The notes under the pieces are model-generated. The model searched no databases and was not told the origin of the DNA. It saw nothing but the letters and a program-made list of their open reading frames with translations. DNA of 29,922 nucleotides. Source: SAR202 cluster bacterium. GTDB taxonomy: Bacteria; Chloroflexota; Dehalococcoidia; SAR202; CAJWER01. Made by a program: the position numbers and the translations under genes. Each line of letters starts with the position of its first letter. Position 1 is the first letter of the stretch. Shown here piece after piece: positions 23,034-29,922 of this stretch. The stretch covers positions 1-29,922 of the forward strand of contig JASLXL010000242.1 in assembly GCA_030740335.1 (NCBI GenBank), read 5' to 3'.

Positions 23034-23894
23034 ATGGCACGCATTCATATACTTGGCGCAGGCACGCCGACGCCGACACCTACACGATTCGGCTCCGCTT
23101 ATGCCCTCGAGCTAGGCGACGAACTAATCATGGTCGATTGCGGACCCGCCGCGACCCACAAGCTGGTCAAGGCCGGGTTGTGGCCCACAGATGTCGACTA
23201 CCTGTTCTTCACTCACCACCACTTCGACCACGACGTCGATTTTCCTTGTTTCCTGTTGTGTAGATGGGACCAAAGCATCGGCAAGGAGAACCAATTGCAG
23301 GTGTTCGGGCCGACCCTGACCGAGAAGATTACCGAGGGGATCATTGGGGAGAATGGCGTGTTCGCCCATGACTGGAAGGCCCGAGTCAACCACCCTGCAA
23401 GCCAACAGGTATTCCAGAACAGAGGCGGCACTCTCCCACGGACTCCCCCGAACTTTTTGGCTAAGGATGTCGGGCCGGGGAAGGTTTATTCGGGCAAGAA
23501 CTGGAAAGTCATGGCGGCCCCTGCCGACCACGTGCAGCCATACCTGGACTCGCTGGCCTATCGTTTCGACAGCCCCGAGGGCAGCGTCGTATTCACCGGC
23601 GATACAGCACCCTGCCAGCCGGTGGTGGACCTCGCAAAGGACGCCGATGTCCTGGTGTGCATGTGCTGGGACGAAGAGGATTCGATGCAGGCCAGCAACG
23701 AGAGCGTAGGCGTCACCGGCACCCACGGCGCAGCGAAGATGGCTCAGGAGGCCGGGGTCAAGAAGCTGGTCCTGGTCCACGTGGGACCGAACCTCGCAGG
23801 CCGCGGGCCAATGGATAAGGGCATCGGCGACGTCAAGCGCCTGTACGACGGCGAGCTTGTCTTCTCAGACGAGCTGATGACGGTGGATGTGTAG
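23034..23894 (+). CDS. metallo-beta-lactamase fold hydrolase, RNase Z-like, paralogue 2
   Basis: 286 residues from the ATG at 23034, which has GGAGG eight bases upstream; the frame is open to 22932, but those residues do not match the sister protein. The same metal site is present (His61, His63, Asp65, His66, His166, Asp190, His249). Unlike its sister it has His231 (GTHGAAKMA) where RNase Z has its catalytic-helix His, and Asp165 before His166. Differences from the sister cluster at residues 214-231 and 256-270, probably the substrate-binding lip; the rest is nearly unchanged. The pair arose by tandem duplication. Function unknown; an ester, lactone or phosphodiester is the likely kind of substrate. 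Confidence 0.92.
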   Translation: MARIHILGAGTPTPTPTRFGSAYALELGDELIMVDCGPAATHKLVKAGLWPTDVDYLFFTHHHFDHDVDFPCFLLCRWDQSIGKENQLQVFGPTLTEKITEGIIGENGVFAHDWKARVNHPASQQVFQNRGGTLPRTPPNFLAKDVGPGKVYSGKNWKVMAAPADHVQPYLDSLAYRFDSPEGSVVFTGDTAPCQPVVDLAKDADVLVCMCWDEEDSMQASNESVGVTGTHGAAKMAQEAGVKKLVLVHVGPNLAGRGPMDKGIGDVKRLYDGELVFSDELMTVDV

Positions 23895-23941
23895 GCGCTG
23901 CGCACGCAGCGTGGGGCTGGATAGGGCCTGCCGATTGGCAC
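23892..23941 (+). repeat. short GC-rich dispersed repeat, copy C
   Basis: Begins with the stop codon of the second metallo-beta-lactamase gene: TAGGCGCTGCGCACGC, then GTGGGGCTGG, and ends ATTGGCAC as copy B does. The next 130 bases to 24071 hold no further signal I can name; the facing permease gene ends at 24072. Confidence 0.5.
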
Positions 23942-24071
23942 ATTCAGCTATCCAGGAATTCAATGGGATGTCTTGAAAGCCACCACTGGGGTGAAGCTGA
24001 GATGAACCTGGCTTTGTCACACCGGAATGGATGCTAGGGTTAGACCACAACCTTCAGAACCTAAAACCCCT

Positions 24072-25082
24072 CTAGTTCACCCTGATACGCGGGTCCAAGA
24101 GGCCCAGGAGTATGTCGGATATCAGCGTTCCTATCACGGTGAGGGTGCCCAGCATCATTACTATCGCAGCCGACACGAACAGATCCTCGGCCAACAACGC
24201 CCGTAACAGCAGCGGGCCCTCCGTCGGCAGGCCGAGCACCACGGAGACGATGATGCTGCCCGACATCAGCACCGGCAGCAGGTAGCCGAGAGTGCTGACA
24301 AGAGGATTCAGGGCGAGCCGTACCGGGTACTTCAGTATAAGTTTCCATTCAGACAGCCCCTTGGCCCTGGCAGTGACCACGTAAGGCTTGTTCAGCTCGT
24401 CGAGGAGGTTGGCCCGCATTACGCGGATGAGGGCCGCCGTGCCGGCGGTGCCGACCACGAAGGCCGCTATCCAAAGGTGCGAAGCCAGATCGACCACGCG
24501 CCCAAAACTCCAGGACGCCTCGACATACTCCGGAGAGAACAGGCCGCCGATGGTGTGATCTGGGAAGTAAGCGAAGGTGATCCAGAGCAGCCACAGGGCC
24601 AATAGGAAATCGGGCACAGCTAGGCCCATAAATCCTATAAAAGTGACCGTGTAGTCCTCAATGCTGTGCTGGCGTACCGCCGAGTAGATGCCGATGGGGA
24701 TTGATAAACCCCAGGCTAACAGTGCCGTTGTACCCGCCAGGATGATCGTCATCAGGAGCCGCTCGCTGACGATTTCGTAGACGGGTTTTTGGAATTCGAG
24801 GGATCTGCCGAAGTCGCCCTGGACGACGGCCCAAATCCACTTGAAGTACCGCACAATCATGGGCTTGTCTAGGCCGTACTGCGCCCGTAGCGCCCGCCCA
24901 AGCGACTCTTCCATGACAACGTTGCCTCCGCTGCCGGGCCCGCCTCCACCCTCCAGCAGCTGCTGAACGTAGGTGTCGACGAAGTCCCCGGGCGGTAGCT
25001 GAATGACGACGAAGGAGATAACCGTCAGCGCCCAGATGGTGATCAGGGCAAGCAGTACTCGTCGAACTATGAAGGTCAGCAT
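24072..25082 (-). CDS. ABC transporter permease, dipeptide/oligopeptide (DppB/OppB) type
   Basis: 336 residues with the layout of the DppB family. A first helix begins MLTFIVRRVLLALITIWALT, then comes the periplasmic PPGDFVDTYV. The RAQYGLDKPMIVRYFKWIWAVVQGDFG stretch typical of this group follows, then several helices. The cytosolic EAA loop reads YVVTARAKGLSEWKLILKYP, where the ATPase docks. It ends LISDILLGLLDPRIRVN. Normally it works with a DppC permease, two ATPases and a binding protein; none of these lies next to it here. The nearest genes are a facing MBL gene downstream and mfd in divergent orientation. Family firm, substrate open. Confidence 0.93.
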   Translation of the reverse strand: MLTFIVRRVLLALITIWALTVISFVVIQLPPGDFVDTYVQQLLEGGGGPGSGGNVVMEESLGRALRAQYGLDKPMIVRYFKWIWAVVQGDFGRSLEFQKPVYEIVSERLLMTIILAGTTALLAWGLSIPIGIYSAVRQHSIEDYTVTFIGFMGLAVPDFLLALWLLWITFAYFPDHTIGGLFSPEYVEASWSFGRVVDLASHLWIAAFVVGTAGTAALIRVMRANLLDELNKPYVVTARAKGLSEWKLILKYPVRLALNPLVSTLGYLLPVLMSGSIIVSVVLGLPTEGPLLLRALLAEDLFVSAAIVMMLGTLTVIGTLISDILLGLLDPRIRVN

Positions 25083-25278
25083 AACGGGTCAATCCTCTGA
25101 AGGCCGTCGATCCCCATTGTGTTGCGGCCTCGGCTTCCGGAACCGTTTCCAACCGCCGTCCGCCCACCAGATACTGCCGCCCTAGGACGGTCTCGACGAC
25201 GGGCGAGAGTCTAGCACTGCAACCCGTGACCGTCAATTTACCCAGGATCCGCCAGGTCGCGAGCCAGGGGCTCCGTGA

Positions 25279-25319
25279 TAGAATGGAGCGCAGGCTAGTC
25301 CGTCGTTGACGGACTAGCC
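25279..25319 (+). promoter_or_regulatory. mfd leader: -10 box and perfect 12-bp hairpin
   Basis: TAGAAT at 25279-25284 would place the transcript start near 25291. At that point GGCTAGTCCGTC (25293-25304) and GACGGACTAGCC (25308-25319) form a perfect stem with a 3-base loop, followed by CTTTAGCTTTGG and the ribosome site GGAG (25337-25340). The mRNA would therefore begin with a stable hairpin: an attenuator, a 5' stabiliser, or a terminator of upstream transcription. The remaining 25083-25278 shows no gene. Confidence 0.5.
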
Positions 25320-25349
25320 CTTTAGCTTTGGAATTTGGAGAACCCATCG

Positions 25350-28300
25350 ATGAACCTTGGTGTACTTGGCCCCCTGTTAGAGGCCTCCCCCGAGTTCCAG
25401 AGGCTGACGAAATCGTTGCAGAAGGAGCACGCCACAGTCAGGGCACAGGTCATCTCTGACGCGACTCCATTCCTTCTGGCCACACTATGGCGTGACTTCG
25501 GACGCCCAATTCTGATCGTGACTCCCGGCGCAGAAGACGCTCGTCGCCTGTATGACCAGGTCCTTCTCTGGACAGGCGACGATCCGCAAGTACTTCATTT
25601 CACCGAGTCTGAGACTCTGCCCTTTGAGCGACTCGTAGCGGACATGGCCACAGCCCGTCAGCGCATTCATGTGCTCTCTACGTTGTCGTCAGGCGAAGCC
25701 ACAGCACCGCTCGTCATCGCTTCAGTGGCGGCTACGGCGCAGAAAACCATCGACAGGCTCGCCTTTGAAAGTAGCACTCACACGCTGTCGCGGGGCCAGA
25801 CCGTCGACCCGGACTCGATGGTAGATCAGTGGCGTCGAATGGGCTACCGGGTCGAGCCAACGGTAGATGTCCCCGGACTGGTCAGCCGCCGCGGCGGGAT
25901 AATTGATATCTATCCCCTGGGCGCTAACGCCCCGGCCCGAATAGAGCTGTGGGGCGATGAAATCGACAGCATCAGGCTATTCGATCCAGAGACCCAGCGA
26001 TCCACCGAGCTCGTCGACTCCGTTGCGATCATTCCCGCCCAGGAGACACTGCCAGGTCTCACCGATCGCGATGATTTCGATCGAATACTTGGCAGCACCA
26101 ACCTATCCAATTGTATCGAGGCCACCCGCACCCGTATTCGGGAGGAGTTGGACCTGCTTCTGGACGGGCTTGAGGTCGATGACCTGGAGTTCTATGCAGG
26201 CCTGTTCAATAGAGGGTCGCTCTACGATTACCTCCCTGATAACGCGCTGAGCATAGTTCTGCGACCCACTGACATTGCCGAGGCCGCATGGGAGTTCGAT
26301 GAGCGTACCTATGAGCTTCGCCGTGTCAAAGAAGGCCGCGGCGAGTTGCCCACTAGCTTCCCGTCTTCCCACTTCCTCTTTGCCGAATCGGACACGAAGG
26401 CCAGCAGGATCAGGCATCGTCTGGAAATTACCCCTTGGGGCGCCGAGGAACTGACCCGAGACGAGACCCACGTGCTCCCTCTAGGGTCCGCACCAGCCTT
26501 TCTCGGCAGGCTGGATCGTTTCGTGGAGGATGCGCAAGACCTTGCGGACAGCGGTCACCGCGTCGTGGCAATCTCCTCGGTGCCCAAGAGGCTTGGGGAG
26601 ATACTGGCCGAAAATGGCGTCTCGACGAACCAGGAGACGTCTCTAAACAGACCGCCTGCGCCCGGCTCCATTACCCTGCTTCAATCCACCGGAGCCGGGC
26701 TGAGCGACGGATGCGTTCTGACTGTAAACGCAAAGAAACTGGTCGTGTTCAGCGACGCTGAGATATTTGGCATCGCTAAGCAGAGACGAACGGTGCGTCG
26801 GAGGGCCGCCAAGCGCGGCGCGATCCTGTCACAACTAAGCCCCGGCGACTTCGTCGTACACGTTGAACATGGCATAGCACGCTTTGCTGGCACCGGCCGA
26901 AATCCCAGGGACGAGGGAGAAGGCGAATATCTGATCCTTGAGTACGCAGCCGGAGACCAACTCTACGTGCCGATGGACCACATAGAAAGGGTCACACCTT
27001 ACGTCGCTCCGATGGATCGTCCACCCAACCTGACCCGCCTCGGGTCGCAGGAGTGGAGCCGTACCAAGCGGCGAGTAGAAGATTCGACCCGAGAGATGGC
27101 AGCCGAACTGCTGGCTCTGTATGCATCGCGTGAGTTATCGGAAGGCCACGCATTTCCTATCGACACCCCCTGGCAAACCGAGTTAGAAGACTCCTTCCCA
27201 TACGAAGAGACCCCCGACCAGGTGACCACCGTCGCCGAGGTCAAGGCCGATATGGAAAACACCAGGCCAATGGACCGCCTGGTGTGTGGCGATGTCGGGT
27301 ACGGCAAGACCGAGATCGCCCTGCGGGCAGCCTTCAAGGCGGTCATGGACGGCAAGCAGGTGGCGGTCTTGGTGCCCACGACTGTTCTGGCTCAGCAGCA
27401 CTTCGTCACATTTAAGGAACGTCTGAAGGCTTACCCCGTAACCATCGATGTCCTGAGCCGCTTCAGGACCGACGCGGAGCAGCGCAGCATTGTGGAACGT
27501 CTCGCTGATGGCAAAGTGGACATATGCATCGGCACCCACCGTCTCATTCAGAAGGACATCAAATTCAAGTCCCTCGGTCTGGTGATCGTTGACGAGGAGC
27601 AGCGCTTCGGCGTCGCTCACAAGGAGCGCCTGAAGCAGATGCGCCGCCAGGTGGACATCCTCACCCTAACGGCAACACCGATCCCGCGAACACTTCACCT
27701 GTCACTGGCAGGCATTCGCGACATGAGCACCATCGAGACGCCGCCCGAGGAGAGACTGCCCATCAAGACCTACGTTTCGGAGTTCAGCGACGAGCTCATT
27801 CGCGAGGCCATTCGCAGGGAAATCGACCGGCAAGGACAGGTGTTTTTCCTACACAACCGTGTCTACAACATCGACTACATGGCCTCCTACATTAAAATGC
27901 TAGTTCCGGAAGCCACGGTGGGGGTGGCCCACGGCCAGATGCCAGAGCACCAGCTTGAGCAGGCCATGGTCGACTTTGCCGAGGGCAAAAATGACGTGCT
28001 GGTATGCACCACTATCATCGAGTCCGGCTTGGACATTCCCAACGCCAACGCACTCATCATCAACCGCGCCGACGCATTCGGGCTGGCACAGCTCTACCAG
28101 CTTCGAGGACGTATCGGCCGGGGAGCAAGACGCGCGTACTCATACCTCCTGATCCCTGCCCAGGCGAGCCTCTCCGAGGTCGCCGAGAAGCGTCTCAAAA
28201 CCATGCTCGCCGCAACTGAACTTGGAGCCGGGTTCCAGATCGCGATGAAGGACCTGGAAATCCGCGGGGCAGGCAACCTGCTCGGGTCAGCCCAATCCGG

Positions 28301-28916
28301 ACACATCCACGCGGTCGGATTCGACCTCTACACACGGCTCCTGAGGGACGCCGTCGAGTCTCTCCGTGCCCAGGCTGAGACGGGTATCACTATCAACGGT
28401 GTTACGGAACCTGATGGAGCGGACGCGCCTAGCGTCACCGCACCTTCTGAGGCGGTGGGACCGACGGGTATCGACATCGAGATCCCCGCCAGTATCCCCA
28501 ACGATTACATCGAGGACCTGCCTACCCGCCTCGAGATATACCGAAAACTTGGCGCGGCTCCAACGAACGACGAGGTGGACTCGATGGAGCGAGAGATTCT
28601 CGATCGGTTCGGCCCGCTGCCGTGGCAGGTGCTGAACCTGCTCTACGTCGCCCGACTCCGCCTCACCGCCGGCAAGGCAGGTATCGAGGCAATTGTGAGG
28701 GAGCAGTCGGCCATCGTGCTGCGGTTCCGCCATGAGGTAGGCGGCGCCCGCGATGTCCTCCAACGCCTGCTCGGCCCATCAGCCAGCGTGGGGCATATGC
28801 AAATCCGCCTCGATACCAACATGGTACACGACGGATGGGAGGCACCGCTGATGTCCACTATCGAGAATCTGGCCGAGTTCAAGGAGCGACTTGAGTCGCA
28901 GTTGGCGGTGGACTAG
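25350..28916 (+). CDS. mfd: transcription-repair coupling factor
   Basis: 1188 residues from ATG 25350 (GGAG nine bases before; TTG 25335 is the alternative). Mfd pushes stalled RNA polymerase off DNA lesions and recruits UvrA. In order: a UvrB-like N-terminal part with RRGGIIDIYP; the polymerase-binding CarD-like domain from about 495 (PGDFVVHVEHGIARF); the motor with Walker A GDVGYGKT at 647-654, DEEQRFGV at 748-755 and TATPIPRTL; helicase motif VI QLRGRIGRG at 917-925; the TRG segment with GAGNLLGSAQSGHIHAVGFD; and the C-terminal autoinhibitory TRCF domain from about 1040 (IEIPASIPNDYIEDLPTRLEIYR). The motif VI Gly-Gly ending (usually GRS) is a mild variant. A full-length, normal gene, apparently alone in its unit. 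Confidence 0.98.
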   Translation: MNLGVLGPLLEASPEFQRLTKSLQKEHATVRAQVISDATPFLLATLWRDFGRPILIVTPGAEDARRLYDQVLLWTGDDPQVLHFTESETLPFERLVADMATARQRIHVLSTLSSGEATAPLVIASVAATAQKTIDRLAFESSTHTLSRGQTVDPDSMVDQWRRMGYRVEPTVDVPGLVSRRGGIIDIYPLGANAPARIELWGDEIDSIRLFDPETQRSTELVDSVAIIPAQETLPGLTDRDDFDRILGSTNLSNCIEATRTRIREELDLLLDGLEVDDLEFYAGLFNRGSLYDYLPDNALSIVLRPTDIAEAAWEFDERTYELRRVKEGRGELPTSFPSSHFLFAESDTKASRIRHRLEITPWGAEELTRDETHVLPLGSAPAFLGRLDRFVEDAQDLADSGHRVVAISSVPKRLGEILAENGVSTNQETSLNRPPAPGSITLLQSTGAGLSDGCVLTVNAKKLVVFSDAEIFGIAKQRRTVRRRAAKRGAILSQLSPGDFVVHVEHGIARFAGTGRNPRDEGEGEYLILEYAAGDQLYVPMDHIERVTPYVAPMDRPPNLTRLGSQEWSRTKRRVEDSTREMAAELLALYASRELSEGHAFPIDTPWQTELEDSFPYEETPDQVTTVAEVKADMENTRPMDRLVCGDVGYGKTEIALRAAFKAVMDGKQVAVLVPTTVLAQQHFVTFKERLKAYPVTIDVLSRFRTDAEQRSIVERLADGKVDICIGTHRLIQKDIKFKSLGLVIVDEEQRFGVAHKERLKQMRRQVDILTLTATPIPRTLHLSLAGIRDMSTIETPPEERLPIKTYVSEFSDELIREAIRREIDRQGQVFFLHNRVYNIDYMASYIKMLVPEATVGVAHGQMPEHQLEQAMVDFAEGKNDVLVCTTIIESGLDIPNANALIINRADAFGLAQLYQLRGRIGRGARRAYSYLLIPAQASLSEVAEKRLKTMLAATELGAGFQIAMKDLEIRGAGNLLGSAQSGHIHAVGFDLYTRLLRDAVESLRAQAETGITINGVTEPDGADAPSVTAPSEAVGPTGIDIEIPASIPNDYIEDLPTRLEIYRKLGAAPTNDEVDSMEREILDRFGPLPWQVLNLLYVARLRLTAGKAGIEAIVREQSAIVLRFRHEVGGARDVLQRLLGPSASVGHMQIRLDTNMVHDGWEAPLMSTIENLAEFKERLESQLAVD

Positions 28917-28963
28917 GGTTACAAGTGTAGAGCCGTCAAGCCCTCGTGGCGGAGACGCTAAGG

Positions 28964-29280
28964 ATGACGGATCGAATCAAGCTAAAAACAGAACGCCTGC
29001 TATTGCGGCCGTACAGGCTAGAGACGTGGACGATATCCTCGCCTATTGCAGCGACAAGGAACTGGCACAATACGTCCCCGGGTTACCCCAATCGTACACC
29101 CGGTCCAATGCTGAGCAGTATGTTGCCCGCAAGTTGCTCAAGTCGTAAGATTCGAACCCATCATTCGCTATTGTGCTCGGCTCAACCGTAATTGGTGGCA
29201 TCAACCTACTGCTCGACAGAAAAAGAGACAGACGAACTTGGCTACGGCATACTCCGTGGGGAGTGAGAGGATTGCGATCG
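28964..29280 (+). pseudogene. decayed GNAT-family acetyltransferase gene
   Basis: An intact start (ATG 28964 with GGAG nine bases before) opens with MTDRIKLKTERLLLRPYRLE, the standard beginning of RimJ/RimL-type N-acetyltransferases. The sense then passes to another frame at about 29015-29030 (ARDVDDILAYCSDKELAQYV, then NAEQYVARKLLKS). A TAA at 29146 interrupts it in frame, after which NPSFAIVLGSTVIGGINLLL, the expected acetyl-CoA-site strand region, continues in the same frame. Near 29234 a further shift gives ELGYGILRGE. At least two shifts and one stop make the gene dead. From about 29290 to 29421 I see only weak promoter-like bases before the next gene. Confidence 0.72.
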
Positions 29281-29421
29281 CGGGCTAGGTATCGATAGAA
29301 GATATATCGGTGGACTCGCCACACCGTTGTGGGATCCAAGGACGTCGATCACAGCACCCAATTCGTTTTTCCTTCCTATGCGTACAGCGGGTAAGATGGG
29401 CGACAGGGACTAGGTCATATC

Positions 29422-29922
29422 ATGCGTGAACTGCTGAAAGCGCTGGACGAGTCAGGCGAGCCCATCCGCGTCTCCATCATCGGATGCGGCAGGTTCGGGT
29501 CGATGATGGTGGCGCAGATCAGACGCGCCCCTGGAATGACCCTCTCTGTGGTTTGCGATGCCAATGGTCAGCGAGCCCTGGACGCGCTGCACCAGGCGGG
29601 CTACGACCCCGCAACGGCCGTCACCACCTCGACCGTCAGCGATGCCAACGACGCAATCCGGAATGGCGATATTGTGGCGACGGATAGTGCGGATATCGCC
29701 ATTCAGTCAGAGGTAGACGTTGTTGTCGAGATTACCGGCAACCCGGACGCAGGGGCCCGCCACTGCTTCGAGGCGATCTCGGCCGGCAAGCACGTTGTGA
29801 ACGTCACCGTCGAGGCAGACGTACTGGTCGGCCCCATGCTCAAACAGATGGCAGATCAGGCAGGACTTGTCTACAGCCTGGTTTACGGCGACCAGCCCGC
29901 CATCATCGAAGAGCTTTACGAC
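29422..29922 (+). CDS. NAD(P)-binding dehydrogenase, homoserine dehydrogenase-like (5' part)
   Basis: 167 codons are visible, running off the window end. A Rossmann fold opens with RVSIIGCGRFGSMMVAQI (GxGxxG), followed by a strand with Asp (SVVCDAN) that may set cofactor choice. Further on are VDVVVEITGNPDAGARHCFEAISAGKHVVNVTVEADVLVGP and SLVYGDQPAIIEEL. The pattern matches homoserine dehydrogenase-like or SAF-domain-linked oxidoreductases, in which the substrate domain comes later. The full length and any C-terminal SAF domain lie outside the window. No strong ribosome site precedes the ATG. Confidence 0.82.
   Translation, partial: MRELLKALDESGEPIRVSIIGCGRFGSMMVAQIRRAPGMTLSVVCDANGQRALDALHQAGYDPATAVTTSTVSDANDAIRNGDIVATDSADIAIQSEVDVVVEITGNPDAGARHCFEAISAGKHVVNVTVEADVLVGPMLKQMADQAGLVYSLVYGDQPAIIEELYD

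Noticed and set aside
23124..23780. 218-residue minus-strand ORF
   Set aside because: Antisense to the second metallo-beta-lactamase gene; a similar shadow appears in the paralogue because of their shared sequence.
1..29922. Search for tRNA, rRNA, CRISPR, integrase or transposase genes
   Set aside because: Reading all gaps by eye gave no cloverleaf, rRNA stretch, regular direct repeats or recombinase motifs; a covariance-model scan could still find a small RNA.

Overview
The window looks like a piece of a GC-rich bacterial chromosome, most likely from the phylum Chloroflexota, perhaps a marine SAR202/Dehalococcoidia-type lineage. The placement is inferred from content only. Signs are the several lipoproteins with long Thr-Pro linkers, a PspA-PspAA pair, a CaiB-type CoA-transferase beside a crotonase, and several SDR, MDR and Gfo/Idh oxidoreductases. 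There is no rRNA, tRNA or CRISPR array that I can see, and no complete insertion sequence.

Layout. 1-430: end of a MacB/LolD-type ABC ATPase. 431-1202: nearly gene-free, with two dispersed repeats and a doubtful ORF. 1203-4057 (+): SDR dehydrogenase, crotonase, CaiB-family CoA-transferase, probably acyl-CoA or side-chain catabolism. 4112-6476 (-): a membrane protein with six internal repeats and a small membrane-anchored partner. 6672-7862 (+): lipoprotein with a sialidase-type propeller. 7872-13218 (-): a long same-strand block pth-gatC-gatA-Gfo/Idh-sortase-TlpA thioredoxin. 13409-14410 (+): zinc-free MDR dehydrogenase. 14585-15457 (-): a single ORF fusing RNase HI to MoaC. 15618-16523 (+): lipoprotein. 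16617-19848 (-): moaA, rdgB and a HEXXH-containing lipoprotein. 20009-20489 (+): a frameshifted small membrane protein gene. 20612-21858 (+): small membrane protein, PspA and PspAA, closed by a strong hairpin. 22035-23894 (+): two tandem metallo-beta-lactamase paralogues. 24072-25082 (-): an orphan dipeptide-type ABC permease. 25350-28916 (+): mfd. 28964-about 29280 (+): decayed GNAT acetyltransferase. 29422-end (+): start of an NAD(P)-binding dehydrogenase.

The points I would look at first are the RNase HI-MoaC fusion with both active sites intact; a short GC-rich repeat present four times, three copies of which bracket the two metallo-beta-lactamase paralogues (one inverted upstream, one after each gene); the six-fold repeat membrane protein; a perfect 12-bp hairpin in the mfd leader; and a one-base frameshift that splits the gene at 20009. 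No defence system, secondary-metabolite cluster or other clearly new multi-gene system is evident. Most of the window is ordinary housekeeping and envelope genes.
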